43,197 nt of DNA from Arthrobacter mobilis (GTDB taxonomy: Bacteria > Actinomycetota > Actinomycetes > Actinomycetales > Micrococcaceae). Shown here piece after piece: positions 34,527 to 43,120 of this stretch. The stretch's first letter is position 1; each line of letters starts with the position of its first letter. The notes beneath the pieces were generated by a model, which saw only the letters and a program-made list of their open reading frames with translations, had not been told where the DNA came from and searched no databases. A program made the translations under genes and the position numbers. The DNA lies in contig NZ_JAAZSQ010000027.1 in assembly GCF_012395835.1 (NCBI RefSeq), positions 1-43,197 of the forward strand, in the 5' to 3' direction.

Positions 34527-35822
34527 ATGAAGTTCGAGAATCCCTGGAAGCAGAACCCCTGGTTCGAATCCGTCGCCGTCGCACATGAGCGCGCCCGCAA
34601 GCGGCTCCCGCAGCCGGTCTACGGCGCCCTGGTCGCCGGTTCCGAGCGTGGCCAGAGCATCGCCGAAAACGAGGCGGCGTTCGCCGAGCTCGGCCTGGCG
34701 CCCCACGTCGTCGGCCAGCAGCCCGAGCGCAGCCAGGCAACAACCGTGTTTGGGCAGCAGATCGGTTTGCCGGTCATCATCAGCCCCACCGGGGTTCAGG
34801 CCGTGCATCCCGACGGCGAGGTCGCGGTGGCCCGGGCGGCCGCGGCGCGGGGCACGATCATGGGCCTGTCCAACTTCGCCTCGAAGTCTGTCGAGGACGT
34901 CACGGCCACCGGCGCCACGACGTTCTTCCAGATGTACTGGACCGGCGACCGGGACACCATGATCCAGCGGATGCAGCGCGCCCACGCCGCCGGTGCCGCC
35001 GGCCTGATCGCCACCTTGGACTGGTCCTTCTCAATGGGCCGCGACTGGGGCAGCCCGGAGATCCCGGAGAGGATGGACTTCAAGGCCATGGTCCGCCTGG
35101 CGCCCAAGGTTGTCACCAAGGCGGGGTGGCTAGGGCAGTTCGGCCGGCAGTACCTCAAGACCGGAAAACTGCCCGACCTCACCGCCCCCAACCTCGCCCC
35201 GCCCGGAGGCGAGCCGCCGGCCGCTGCGCCGGGCGGGGAAACCCCGGCAAAACCGTCCTGGGGACCCGCGCCGACGTTCTTCGGCGCCTACTACGAGTGG
35301 ATGACCACACCGCCCCCCAGCTGGGAGGACGTGGCGTGGATGCGGGAAATCTGGCAGCAGATCTCCGGGACTCCGTTCGTCCTCAAGGGGGTCTGCCGCG
35401 TCGACGACGCCCTGCGCGCGGTCGACGCCGGAGTGGCAGGTATCTCGGTGTCCAACCACGGCGGCAACAACCTCGACGGCACCCCGGCCGCGATCCGGAT
35501 GGTCCGGCCCATCGCCCAGGCCGTCGGGGACCAGATCGACGTGGTCATGGACGGCGGCGTCCGCCGCGGCTCCGACGTGGTCAAGGCCCTCGCCCTCGGC
35601 GCCAAGGCCGTCCTCATCGGCCGCGCCTACCTGTGGGGGCTCGCCGCCAACGGACAGGCCGGTGTCGAGAACGTCCTGGACATCCTCTCCGGCGGCATCG
35701 ACTCCGCCCTGCGCGGACTGGCGCTGTCCTCGACGACCGAGCTGCGCCCCCAACACCTGCTCATCCCGGACGGTTTCGATCGGGCCCTGGGCGCCCCTGA
35801 GCCGGCTCTGACCAGTCGCTGA
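34527..35822 (+). CDS. mftD: MftD, FMN-dependent mycofactocin biosynthetic oxidase
   Basis: A 431-residue alpha-hydroxy-acid-oxidase-fold flavoprotein that deaminates the AHDP intermediate to premycofactocin. Signature regions are SPTGVQAVHPDGEVAVARAA, the FMN-barrel ISVSNHGGNNLDG with the catalytic His, and VVMDGGVRRGSDVVKALALGA near the C-terminus. A Pro/Gly/Ala-rich insertion around residues 218-250 is family-typical in position. It follows mftC after 70 nt with AAGGC before the ATG. Confidence 0.96.
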   Translation: MKFENPWKQNPWFESVAVAHERARKRLPQPVYGALVAGSERGQSIAENEAAFAELGLAPHVVGQQPERSQATTVFGQQIGLPVIISPTGVQAVHPDGEVAVARAAAARGTIMGLSNFASKSVEDVTATGATTFFQMYWTGDRDTMIQRMQRAHAAGAAGLIATLDWSFSMGRDWGSPEIPERMDFKAMVRLAPKVVTKAGWLGQFGRQYLKTGKLPDLTAPNLAPPGGEPPAAAPGGETPAKPSWGPAPTFFGAYYEWMTTPPPSWEDVAWMREIWQQISGTPFVLKGVCRVDDALRAVDAGVAGISVSNHGGNNLDGTPAAIRMVRPIAQAVGDQIDVVMDGGVRRGSDVVKALALGAKAVLIGRAYLWGLAANGQAGVENVLDILSGGIDSALRGLALSSTTELRPQHLLIPDGFDRALGAPEPALTSR

Positions 35823-35831
35823 GTGGTCGCC

Positions 35832-36518
35832 ATGACCGTGCTGTCCTCGGCCACCTGGCCCGACACCCCCGCAGGGGCTACCGTCCTGGTGCCCGTAGGC
35901 TCCATCGAACAGCACGGGCCGCACCTGCCGCTCGACACCGACACAGTCATCGCAACCGCGGTCGCGTCCGCCGCTGCCAAGGCACTGGTCGCCGCAGGGG
36001 AACGGGTCCTGGTGGCGCCGGCGCTGGCCTACGGCTCCAGTGGTGAGCACCAGGATTTTCCCGGCACTTGCTCCATCGGCACGGACGCCCTGCGCACGGT
36101 GCTGGTCGAGATCACCCGGTCGGTGCGCACCTGGGCCCGGCGGGTGGTCTTCGTCAACGCGCACGGCGGCAACCTCACCGCGCTGCGGGGCGCGGTCCGC
36201 CAGCTCGCCGGCGAGGGCCACGACGTCTCCTGGGTTGCCTGCGCTACCGAAGAGGTCGACCTCCACGCGGGACGCACCGAGACTTCTCTCATGCTCCACC
36301 TGCGCCCCGGGGACGTCCGGCTCGAGCGGGCTCAGGCCGGCAACACTGGCCCCCTTACCGAGCTGCTCCCGTTCATGATCAAGGGTGGGATCAGGGCGGT
36401 CTCGGCCAACGGGGTGCTCGGCGACCCGGCCGGCGCGACGGCTGAGGAAGGCGCAGCGCTGCTCGCCTCAATGGTGGGCGACGTCATCGCGGCGGTCGCA
36501 ACGGTAGCTGCGCGATGA
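35832..36518 (+). CDS. mftE: MftE, creatininase-family peptidase
   Basis: A 228-residue metal-dependent amidohydrolase that releases the Val-Tyr-derived dipeptide from the modified MftA. Metal-binding motifs SIEQHGPHLPLDTD near the N-terminus and VFVNAHGGN in the middle are intact, and HAGRTETSLMLHL follows. The ATG at 35832 is chosen; a GTG three codons earlier abuts the mftD stop and is equally possible. The stop overlaps the next start as ATGA. Confidence 0.94.
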   Translation: MTVLSSATWPDTPAGATVLVPVGSIEQHGPHLPLDTDTVIATAVASAAAKALVAAGERVLVAPALAYGSSGEHQDFPGTCSIGTDALRTVLVEITRSVRTWARRVVFVNAHGGNLTALRGAVRQLAGEGHDVSWVACATEEVDLHAGRTETSLMLHLRPGDVRLERAQAGNTGPLTELLPFMIKGGIRAVSANGVLGDPAGATAEEGAALLASMVGDVIAAVATVAAR

Positions 36519-37111
36519 GCTCCCGCGTCGTACTGGTTACAGGCGCGGCGCGGAACCTCGGCGCCGTGGCCGTCCGCCGGCTGGTCGCGGACGGCCACCC
36601 TGTGCTCCCGGTAGACAGCTGCGAGGGCGACCGAGCAGGTCTGCCGTACCCGCTCGCTACTACGGCCGACCTCGATCTGCTGGTGGCCGCTGCCCCGGAC
36701 GGCGCCGTCGTCGGCCACATCGCTGACGTCCACGACCGGGCCGGGCTCGCAACAGCGGTTCAGACCGCCTCGACTGCTGGGGACGGCGCGATGCCGTGGT
36801 CGCCGCGGCTGCCGTCATGGCCAGCGGACAACCGCTGGGGGGAGACGCCCGCCGCCGGACTCGCAGCTGACCTCGTCGGCACCGGCGTCACCGCCTGCGC
36901 GGTGTCTCCGCGCTCGACCCGGACACCGATGCTGGCTGCCACCGGCACACTCTACGACCTGCCCGACGTCAAGGCGTTCGTCGACCACCAGCTGCTCAGA
37001 CGACGCCTTGACCCGGACGACATAGCCGCGACCATCGCCTTTTGCTGCAGCCGCGAGGCCGCGGCCCTCAACGGCTCGATCGTGCATGTCGACGGAGGAT
37101 TCTCAGCATGA
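36515..37111 (+). pseudogene. Broken mycofactocin-associated SDR between mftE and mftF
   Basis: The 198-codon ORF begins like an SDR (VVLVTGAARNLGAVAVRRL) and ends like one (GLAADLVGTGVTACAVSP, then GSIVHVDGGFSA), but the middle is wrong. Between about 36770 and 36840 the annotated frame is nonsense, while the next frame reads RDAVVAAAAVMASGQPL, the expected NAG-region strand. The ~60 residues that should carry the catalytic Ser-Tyr-Lys are missing. So there is a frameshift plus an internal deletion. A single open frame still runs from mftE to mftF, with ATGA overlaps at both ends, so coupling to mftF survives. It would have no dehydrogenase activity. Confidence 0.8.
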
Positions 37112-38637
37112 GCGTCTCCAATCTCTCCGGACGTCAGGCGCTGCCAAACGGCTTCGAGATCCGCCTCCGTGACAACCTCATTGTCGCCGACCGTGGACGG
37201 CTGCTTGTCGGCGGCTCGCCTATCCGGACCGTACGGCTCAGTTCGCGAGCACGCACCCTGCTCGCCGACGGCGGACTGGCCGTGGACGGCCCGGCCACCG
37301 CATCTCTAGCCCGTCGCCTCCTCGACGGCAATCTCGCCGAGCCCGTGCTCGACCGCGTCGAGGTGTCCTTGGCGGACCTCACGGTGATTATCCCAGTCAG
37401 GGACCGGGTCGAACAGCTGGATCGCTGCCTGGCCGCCCTCGCACCGCTGCAGGTCATCGTCGTCGACGATGCCTCGGAGGATGCCATAGCCGTCTCGCGG
37501 GTGGTAAGACAGCATGGCGCGCGTCTGGTTTCACTTTCCAGAAATCTTGGTCCTGCCGGAGCCCGCAACGCCGGCCTCGCCCAGGTGGACACTCCGCTGG
37601 TGGCGTTTGTCGACTCCGATGTCGAGGCCGGCGCCGGCGCCCTGCTCGACCTGGCCCGCCACTGCGCGGATCCGCAGCTTGCGCTGGTCGGGCCCCGCGT
37701 CGTCGGCGTGGCACGGACGGATCGACCGCGCTGGTTCGAGCGGTACGATGCAGCGGCGTCCTCCCTCGACTTGGGCAGGGCCGGGGGTCCGGTCCGCCCC
37801 GGAGCTGAACTCGGCTGGTTGCCCTCGGCGTGCCTGGTTGGCCGCACAGCACTGCTGCGCGGCGGCTTCCAGGACACATGGCGGGTGGCCGAGGACGTCG
37901 ATTTCGTCTGGCGGCTCGTCGATGCCGGCCACGTCGTGCGGTACGACCCGACAGTCGAGGTGTGCCACGACATCCGGCCGAGCGCACAGGCCTGGCTTGG
38001 CCGCAAGGTCCTATACGGCACAGGCGGGGCCTCCCTCGCCGCCCGGCACGGCGATAAGGTCGCTCCAGCGGTCCTATCGGTTCCCATGGCTGTCGGCGCT
38101 GCGGCGCTTCTCCAACGCAGATGGTGGTCGGTACCGGTCGCCGCAGCCGTCGTGGCTGCGACCGCCCGGTCCCTCCGCACACGCCTGCCCGCCGATAACG
38201 GAACGACCATCATTGCCATCCAATTGGCAGTCCGCGGCCTGGGCTGGGCCGTGCGCCAGGAGAGCAGCCTGCTGCTTCGGCACTGGTGGCCGGCTGCCGC
38301 GGTAGGAGCGTTCGTCAGCCGGTCGATCCGCCGGACCCTGGTAACTGCCGTCGCCGTTGATCTGGTGCTGTTCCTCCGTGAACGGTCGGGCGTCGGACCG
38401 CTCACCGCGCTGATCTGCCGCCGCTTGGACGACCTCGCCTACGGAACCGGGCTCTGGTGGGGTGCCTTGCGCCGGTTAGACAGCCGGTGTCTCGCTGTAC
38501 GCTGGGTTGGAGGCGACAGGATCAAACGAACCAGAGCGGTGCCACAGGCACGTCTTCGGCGGCGAAGCAAAACTTGGTCGCTAGGCTCAAGCTTTAATCG
38601 CCGAGATCGAGCTGGGCACAGCGCCGATCTCAGATAA
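37108..38637 (+). CDS. mftF: MftF, mycofactocin glycosyltransferase
   Basis: A 509-residue family-2 glycosyltransferase that adds the oligoglucose chain to premycofactocin. The N-terminal ~90 residues are a leader domain, then the GT-A core: TVIIPVRDRVEQLDRCLAAL, VIVVDDASED, SRNLGPAGARNAGL, FVDSDVEAG (DxD) and EDVDFVWRLVDAG. The C-terminal part has several hydrophobic helices. After ALRRLDSRC the last ~45 residues are Arg/Ser-rich (KRTRAVPQARLRRRSK) and unlike the family, making the protein longer than I expect; the 3' end may be altered. Confidence 0.93.
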   Translation: MSVSNLSGRQALPNGFEIRLRDNLIVADRGRLLVGGSPIRTVRLSSRARTLLADGGLAVDGPATASLARRLLDGNLAEPVLDRVEVSLADLTVIIPVRDRVEQLDRCLAALAPLQVIVVDDASEDAIAVSRVVRQHGARLVSLSRNLGPAGARNAGLAQVDTPLVAFVDSDVEAGAGALLDLARHCADPQLALVGPRVVGVARTDRPRWFERYDAAASSLDLGRAGGPVRPGAELGWLPSACLVGRTALLRGGFQDTWRVAEDVDFVWRLVDAGHVVRYDPTVEVCHDIRPSAQAWLGRKVLYGTGGASLAARHGDKVAPAVLSVPMAVGAAALLQRRWWSVPVAAAVVAATARSLRTRLPADNGTTIIAIQLAVRGLGWAVRQESSLLLRHWWPAAAVGAFVSRSIRRTLVTAVAVDLVLFLRERSGVGPLTALICRRLDDLAYGTGLWWGALRRLDSRCLAVRWVGGDRIKRTRAVPQARLRRRSKTWSLGSSFNRRDRAGHSADLR

Positions 38638-39007
38638 GCTCTGTTTTACGCAGACCCTGGTGAACCCAACTCGTCTCTGAAGCCGGTCAGGACACTGAAT
38701 CCGCGTGGGAATAGTCGCGGTATCGGCGTCTCCTACCCATAATGCGTGATGGTCCACCTTTGAATTAGACGCACGGGCGACTGTTTTCCCTAGACTTTGT
38801 GCGACCTGTGGACGACCAGGAGTTGCACGTGCTGCCCGTCCTGCTAAATGGAATGACTTTGGCCATCAGTCTCACCGGATAGATCGGCGCACGGGTCGGC
38901 CTGGTCGGCGTGCTGATGATCGTCCGAATGAGGACCGCTGTGCTTCAGCATGGCGGCTGCATGGATGCGAGACGCCCCATAGGTTAAGTCGGGCTCGCTA
39001 GTACCTT
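38638..39007. other. Gene-poor stretch with eroded sequence
   Basis: A plus-strand run reading ELHVLPVLLNGMTLAISLTG, then after a stop IGARVGLVGVLMIV (near 38820-38925), looks like a fragment of a membrane protein. No intact gene is seen. AATTAGACGCA at 38764-38774 loosely resembles the second half of the 13-bp element but is not counted. Confidence 0.35.
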
Positions 39008-39241
39008 GTGTTCGACGAGGTGCTCGGACAACTTGCGGGGACGGGCAAGCTGCCCCGCACCGCGTACCTGCATGTGGACTACCGCAGCATTAGTCCGATC
39101 GGCGTCGATCTGGACTTCACGTCGCGGTTCGTCAAGGAAGAGGGACGCAAACGCTTTCTCACGGTCGAGCTGCGACATGCCGACGCTCTCTGCGTCGACG
39201 TCGAAGGTCTTTTCGCCGAACTCAGGCCCGGCCATCCCTGA
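39008..39241 (+). pseudogene. Thioesterase (PaaI-like hotdog) C-terminal fragment
   Basis: The 77-codon frame contains PRTAYLHVDYRSISPIGVDL, then EEGRKRFLTVELRHAD and VEGLFAELRPG, matching the second half of acyl-CoA thioesterases of the hotdog fold. The N-terminal half with the catalytic region is absent, and there is no ribosome-binding site at the GTG. It is therefore a truncated relic. Confidence 0.6.
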
Positions 39242-39379
39242 CAGCCGCAGGCAGTGATCAATCGAAGCTGAAATAGGTGTCCATCTTGGTTTCCGGAGTA
39301 ATTCGCGGCGTCTGGCCAGGGAGCCCTCGTCCCATGTCAGGAACCGGCGCAATGGCGCCGGGAGTGGGGCGATCACTTC

Positions 39380-39806
<427 letters not shown>

Positions 39807-39815
39807 TCACCGTAT

Positions 39816-39837
39816 TTACAACACAGCTGTGCAGTAA
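39816..39837. promoter_or_regulatory. 22-bp palindromic operator upstream of the TetR gene
   Basis: TTAC-AA-CACAG / CTGTG-CA-GTAA: half-sites match at 9 of 11 positions around a perfect CACAGCTGTG core. It lies 16 nt upstream of the TetR start codon and next to the aldo/keto reductase relic, as expected for a repressor between divergent genes. Confidence 0.75.
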
Positions 39838-39853
39838 GTGTTATGGTGGTCAC

Positions 39854-40513
39854 ATGACGACATTGCAGGGACGCCAACGCACCCGGAGCGGGAGGGCGGA
39901 TACGCTGGATCCGCGGTCCCTTGCCACCCGCCGGAAGCTGGCGGCTGCTCTCCTGGCCGCTGCCCGGGATGAGGGCCTGCAGACCGTGTCCGCCTCCGGC
40001 CTTGCCCGCGAAGCGGGCCTCAGCCGCAGCGGCTTTTACGAGCACTTCGCGAACGTCGACGAGCTGGCGTTTTTTGTCCTCGACGACCTGCTGGCCGACA
40101 TCGGGGCCCTCGATTTGGAAGCGCGTCGGAAGGAGGGCGTAGACGGGCGGGCGGTTGGCGAGTGGGCCCTGGAACTGCTGCTCGACCGGATCTTGGAGCA
40201 CCAAAACTTCTATACGCATCTGCTAGTCGCCGGTGGGTTTCCCGGAGCTGCGGGCAGGATCATCGAAAAGTTTGCCGAGCACCAGCAACCCGGCGTGCGT
40301 CTCGAAAAACCGGAGTGGACAGAGTCACGGATCGACCTCGTCACGGAGTCCGTTGCCGGGATGCTTGTGAGCGGCATCCGGTACTGGCTCCGGACGGGGG
40401 CACAGGAAAGTCCGCGCGAATTTGCCCAGGAGCTCATGCAGATCGTGCCGGGCTGGCTCTACCGGATGCCCCGCGAAGACCCCACGGCACCGCTACGCGC
40501 CGGACTCCCGTGA
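39854..40513 (+). CDS. TetR-family transcriptional regulator
   Basis: A 219-residue repressor-type protein. The helix-turn-helix spans about residues 25-70 (SASGLAREAGLSRSGFYEHF, then ANVDELAFFVLDDLL). The remainder is a helical ligand-binding domain of normal length. The 22-bp palindrome directly upstream is its probable operator. Its neighbours on both sides, an aldo/keto reductase relic and an SDR relic, are the likely former targets, so the regulator may be orphaned. Confidence 0.88.
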   Translation: MTTLQGRQRTRSGRADTLDPRSLATRRKLAAALLAAARDEGLQTVSASGLAREAGLSRSGFYEHFANVDELAFFVLDDLLADIGALDLEARRKEGVDGRAVGEWALELLLDRILEHQNFYTHLLVAGGFPGAAGRIIEKFAEHQQPGVRLEKPEWTESRIDLVTESVAGMLVSGIRYWLRTGAQESPREFAQELMQIVPGWLYRMPREDPTAPLRAGLP

Positions 40514-40560
40514 CCGGCCCGGCGCTACATGCCCAGCAACCCCAGGGAAAGGAATGGAAA

Positions 40561-40753
40561 ATGAGCGGACGTTAGGAAGGAAAGGTCGCTTGGATCAGCG
40601 GCGGGACCACCGGAATGGGTCTTGGAACCCTGGAGCTCTTCGTTGAGGAAGGTGCCAAGGTTCTCCTGGCCGATATGCAGGACCAGCGGGGGCTGGACTT
40701 GGAGACGAAGTACCCCGGACAGGTCAGGTTCGCCCATATTGACGTAACCAGCA
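40561..40753 (+). pseudogene. SDR relic with in-frame stop, 3' truncated
   Basis: A strong ribosome-binding site (GGAAAGGAA) and ATG are followed by MSGR, a TAG at 40573-40575, then EGKVAWISGGTTGMG, ELFVEEGAKVLLADMQD and VRFAHIDVTS: the N-terminal Rossmann part of an SDR. Homology stops near 40750, before the catalytic residues. The TAG could be a one-base change from TTG (Leu). It begins 47 nt after the TetR stop and was probably an operon partner. Confidence 0.8.
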
Positions 40754-40900
40754 CGGCGTCGTTCCCTACCCGCCGCAGTCCCATCGCCGATACGGATTCC
40801 TCCGAGCCGTCGATGAAACGGCGAACGAACGACTGCAACAGTCTTTAGTCCGCCCTTGTGGGCGCCTCCCCCGGGTCTTCCCTTGAAAGGACCACCTCCC

Positions 40901-41131
40901 ATGGCACACCACCGTCAAGAAATCATCATCCGTCCTGCCGCCGGAACCGGTTGGCAGGGGGTCCAAAGACAGCTGGAAAGCGCCGCCGAAGAGGCGCGCC
41001 GCGCGGCGATGGCAGACAAACGCCACGGCATCCTCGTCACCCGCCACCGGCCGGACACATTTACCGTAGCCGTTAGCCCGGAGGTGCCCTTCGGTATGAC
41101 CTATGAACGCGACGACCTCGGAATCCCATAA
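40901..41131 (+). CDS. Small protein, paralogue of the one at 17798
   Basis: A 76-residue protein starting at ATG with GAAAGGA eleven bases upstream. About two thirds of positions match the protein at 17798, including KRHGILVTRHR and SPEVPFGMTYERDD, and the 5' leader is conserved too. No known domain is recognised. Unlike the 17798 copy it has no 13-bp element upstream. Two GC-rich hairpins follow it at 41219 and 41286. Confidence 0.75.
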   Translation: MAHHRQEIIIRPAAGTGWQGVQRQLESAAEEARRAAMADKRHGILVTRHRPDTFTVAVSPEVPFGMTYERDDLGIP

Positions 41132-41218
41132 GAAATACCCGTGCTGCCACACGCCGCACCCCACCAAGACCTGGCGGCCCATGAAACGGCGCCGCCGGAG
41201 ACGGACGCTTCTCCCCAA

Positions 41219-41254
41219 GGGGAGCACCGGCATTGCCGGCTGCCGGTGCTCCCC
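41219..41254 (+). terminator. Hairpin 1 downstream of the small gene
   Basis: A perfect 14-bp stem (GGGGAGCACCGGCA / TGCCGGTGCTCCCC) with an 8-nt loop, 87 nt after the stop. Probable terminator without a U tract. Confidence 0.6.
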
Positions 41255-41285
41255 GGGCGTCCGTTGCGCCGGTTACTACCGGCCG

Positions 41286-41331
41286 GCGCCGGATCCGGAC
41301 CCCATCCCCCTGCAAGGTCCGGATCCGGCGC
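41286..41331. terminator. Hairpin 2, 16-bp perfect arms
   Basis: GCGCCGGATCCGGACC (41286-41301) pairs perfectly with 41316-41331 around a 14-nt loop. It lies 32 nt after hairpin 1. The pair could be a tandem terminator or a structured RNA. Confidence 0.5.
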
Positions 41332-41602
41332 TAACCCAAACACTGTTTCAAAGGAAGGCCCGGCTCCCCCGAGACCTCCCCGCTGTCCCGCAGGCCAGCC
41401 CTTCACCGCGACACTTCCCGTGTGAGCTCTGACCGGGGCAGGACCACGGCCATGGCCACCTGCCCGGCCCTCAGGACCGCATAGGCCGCCCGGAGCCTCC
41501 CCGGCTACCTCTGTCCCGGATGGCCAGTGTCTCCGACGGGTCCCGCGGCGGCGTGTGACCGTTCCCCGCACGACCGGCAACCCGGAGAAAGGAAATGGCG
41601 CC

Positions 41603-41812
41603 ATGACCAACAACACCGGCAGCGCCCTCGACGCCGCCGCCCTCGGACCCGGCGACCACGTCGAGGTCCACGGGAATGGACACATTCGCTACAGCGGATA
41701 CATCGAGGACACCATGCCGCAGCTGAACATAGTCTGGATCCGGGAACTGCGGACCGGGGAACGCAGAATGCTCTTCACCGACGAGTGCCGCATCTTCCGG
41801 GATGGGACCTGA
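41603..41812 (+). CDS. Small conserved-looking protein, SH3-like beta barrel
   Basis: A 69-residue protein with GAAAGGA about ten bases before the ATG. Core strands read GDHVEVHGNGHIRYSGYIED, then NIVWIRELRTGERRMLF. It resembles the 96-residue protein at 5215 in the order and spacing of VEV, NG, R-x-G and I-x-W. No catalytic motif or signal peptide. Function unknown. Confidence 0.65.
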   Translation: MTNNTGSALDAAALGPGDHVEVHGNGHIRYSGYIEDTMPQLNIVWIRELRTGERRMLFTDECRIFRDGT

Positions 41813-42137
41813 CACATTCGGACGCAGACCCCCGATCTCGGGCACCGGACAGATCAGGCCAGTCCTGCAGCACCTGGTGCCCGTGGGTCCTGTCCTCGAC
41901 GGCATTCGAACTGACCTCTCTCCTTGAAACAACAGGCCTCCTGTTGATCGGACGTTCGGTGATCCGCTGACTCTGTCCCCTAAGCCAGGGACCGCACGAC
42001 AAGCGCGGACGGGTACCCAATGCCCGTCATGCGTGCAAGATCGATTCGGACATAGTCACGGTTATCGGCTGTGCAAAACCATTCGTGAGGGGCTTTCAGG
42101 GCAGGCCGCGGTTGGTGATGCGCCCGTGGGAGGCGGC
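41813..42137. other. Spacer without a recognised gene
   Basis: About 325 nt between the small protein and the convergent panB. No coding signal, strong hairpin or repeat was noticed. Confidence 0.4.
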
Positions 42138-42998
42138 TCAGAAGGCATGTTCGGGGCCGGGGAAGGAGCCGTCCTTGACGTCGGCGGCGTAGGAGCGGGC
42201 GGCGTCCAGGAGTATGCCGTGGAGGTCGGCGTACTGCTTGACGAACCGGGGCAGCCGGCCGGTGTTGAGGCCGAAGGCGTCCTGCCAGACCAGCACCTGC
42301 CCGTTGGTATGGTTGCCGGCGCCGATGCCGATGGTCGGGATCTGCAGTTCCCTGGTGACCTCTGCGGCCACCTCCCCGGGGACCATCTCGAGAACGACCG
42401 CGAAGGCGCCGGCATCCTGGACGGCGCGGGCGTCGGCGAGCAGGCGCCCGGCCGCGTCGTCGCGGCCCTGGACGCGGTAGCCGCCCAGGACGTGCTCGTA
42501 CTGCGGGGTGAACCCGATGTGGGCGCAGACGGGGATTCCTCCCCGGGCGAGCCGCTTGATCTGGGGCGCCATCTCGGCCCCGCCCTCGAGCTTGACCGCG
42601 GCGACCTGTGCCTCCTTCATGAAGCGGGCCGCGGTGAGGTAGGCCTGCTCGGGCGAGGCCTGGTAGGAACCGAACGGCAGGTCGGCAAGGACCAGCGCGC
42701 GCCTGGCGCTCCCGGCGACCGCGCGGGCCAGCGGGATCAGTTCCTCGACCGTCACCGGCAGGGACGTCGGGTAGCCGAAGACGTTGTTGGCCGCCGAGTC
42801 GCCGACCAGGATGGCGTCAATGCCGGCCTCGTCGAAAACCCGGGCGGTGTACATGTCGTACGAAGTCAGCACGGTGAACCTCTCGCCGCACTCCTTCATC
42901 TGGCGCAGATGATGGGTCCGCACCTTCTTGGCCGGCGCGGCCGGGGACGGGGCGCCGCTGCCGTACGGCGCGGTTTCCTCACTGCTGGTATCCGACAT
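42138..42998 (-). CDS. panB: PanB, 3-methyl-2-oxobutanoate hydroxymethyltransferase
   Basis: A 286-residue enzyme of pantothenate (vitamin B5/CoA) synthesis that transfers a hydroxymethyl group from methylene-tetrahydrofolate to alpha-ketoisovalerate. Motifs: [20 protein letters not shown] (metal-site Asp), [26 protein letters not shown] and LEMVPGEVA with the catalytic Glu. The ATG at 42998 has GAAAGGCAG upstream and is preferred over the longer frame from 43112. It is divergent from a GntR regulator, with two TGTATACA boxes in between. This is a housekeeping-type gene; whether the GntR regulates it is inferred. Confidence 0.95.
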   Translation of the reverse strand: MSDTSSEETAPYGSGAPSPAAPAKKVRTHHLRQMKECGERFTVLTSYDMYTARVFDEAGIDAILVGDSAANNVFGYPTSLPVTVEELIPLARAVAGSARRALVLADLPFGSYQASPEQAYLTAARFMKEAQVAAVKLEGGAEMAPQIKRLARGGIPVCAHIGFTPQYEHVLGGYRVQGRDDAAGRLLADARAVQDAGAFAVVLEMVPGEVAAEVTRELQIPTIGIGAGNHTNGQVLVWQDAFGLNTGRLPRFVKQYADLHGILLDAARSYAADVKDGSFPGPEHAF

Positions 42999-43051
42999 TG
43001 AACTGCCTTTCGTGGGTCTGGGTGTTTTCCTGCTGAGGGGTCTCTGGGCAA

Positions 43052-43059
43052 TGTATACA
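43052..43059. promoter_or_regulatory. TGTATACA palindrome, first box
   Basis: A perfect 8-bp palindrome within ATGTATACAA, 53 nt upstream of the panB start. With the second box at 43104 it forms a direct pair 52 nt apart, suggesting a GntR dimer site. Confidence 0.55.
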
Positions 43060-43103
43060 AAGTGAGGCTTTATTGCGACTGTTGTGGCCATATCCACGAT
43101 CCA

Positions 43104-43111
43104 TGTATACA
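43104..43111. promoter_or_regulatory. TGTATACA palindrome, second box
   Basis: The same palindrome within ATGTATACAC, nine nt before the GntR start codon. Binding here would block GntR expression, as in autoregulated GntR genes. Confidence 0.6.
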
Positions 43112-43120
43112 CTGCACTGC

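Noticed and set aside
38758-38775. GAATTAGACGCA as a further 13-bp element
   Set aside because: The palindromic half is lacking and no intact gene follows at the usual distance.
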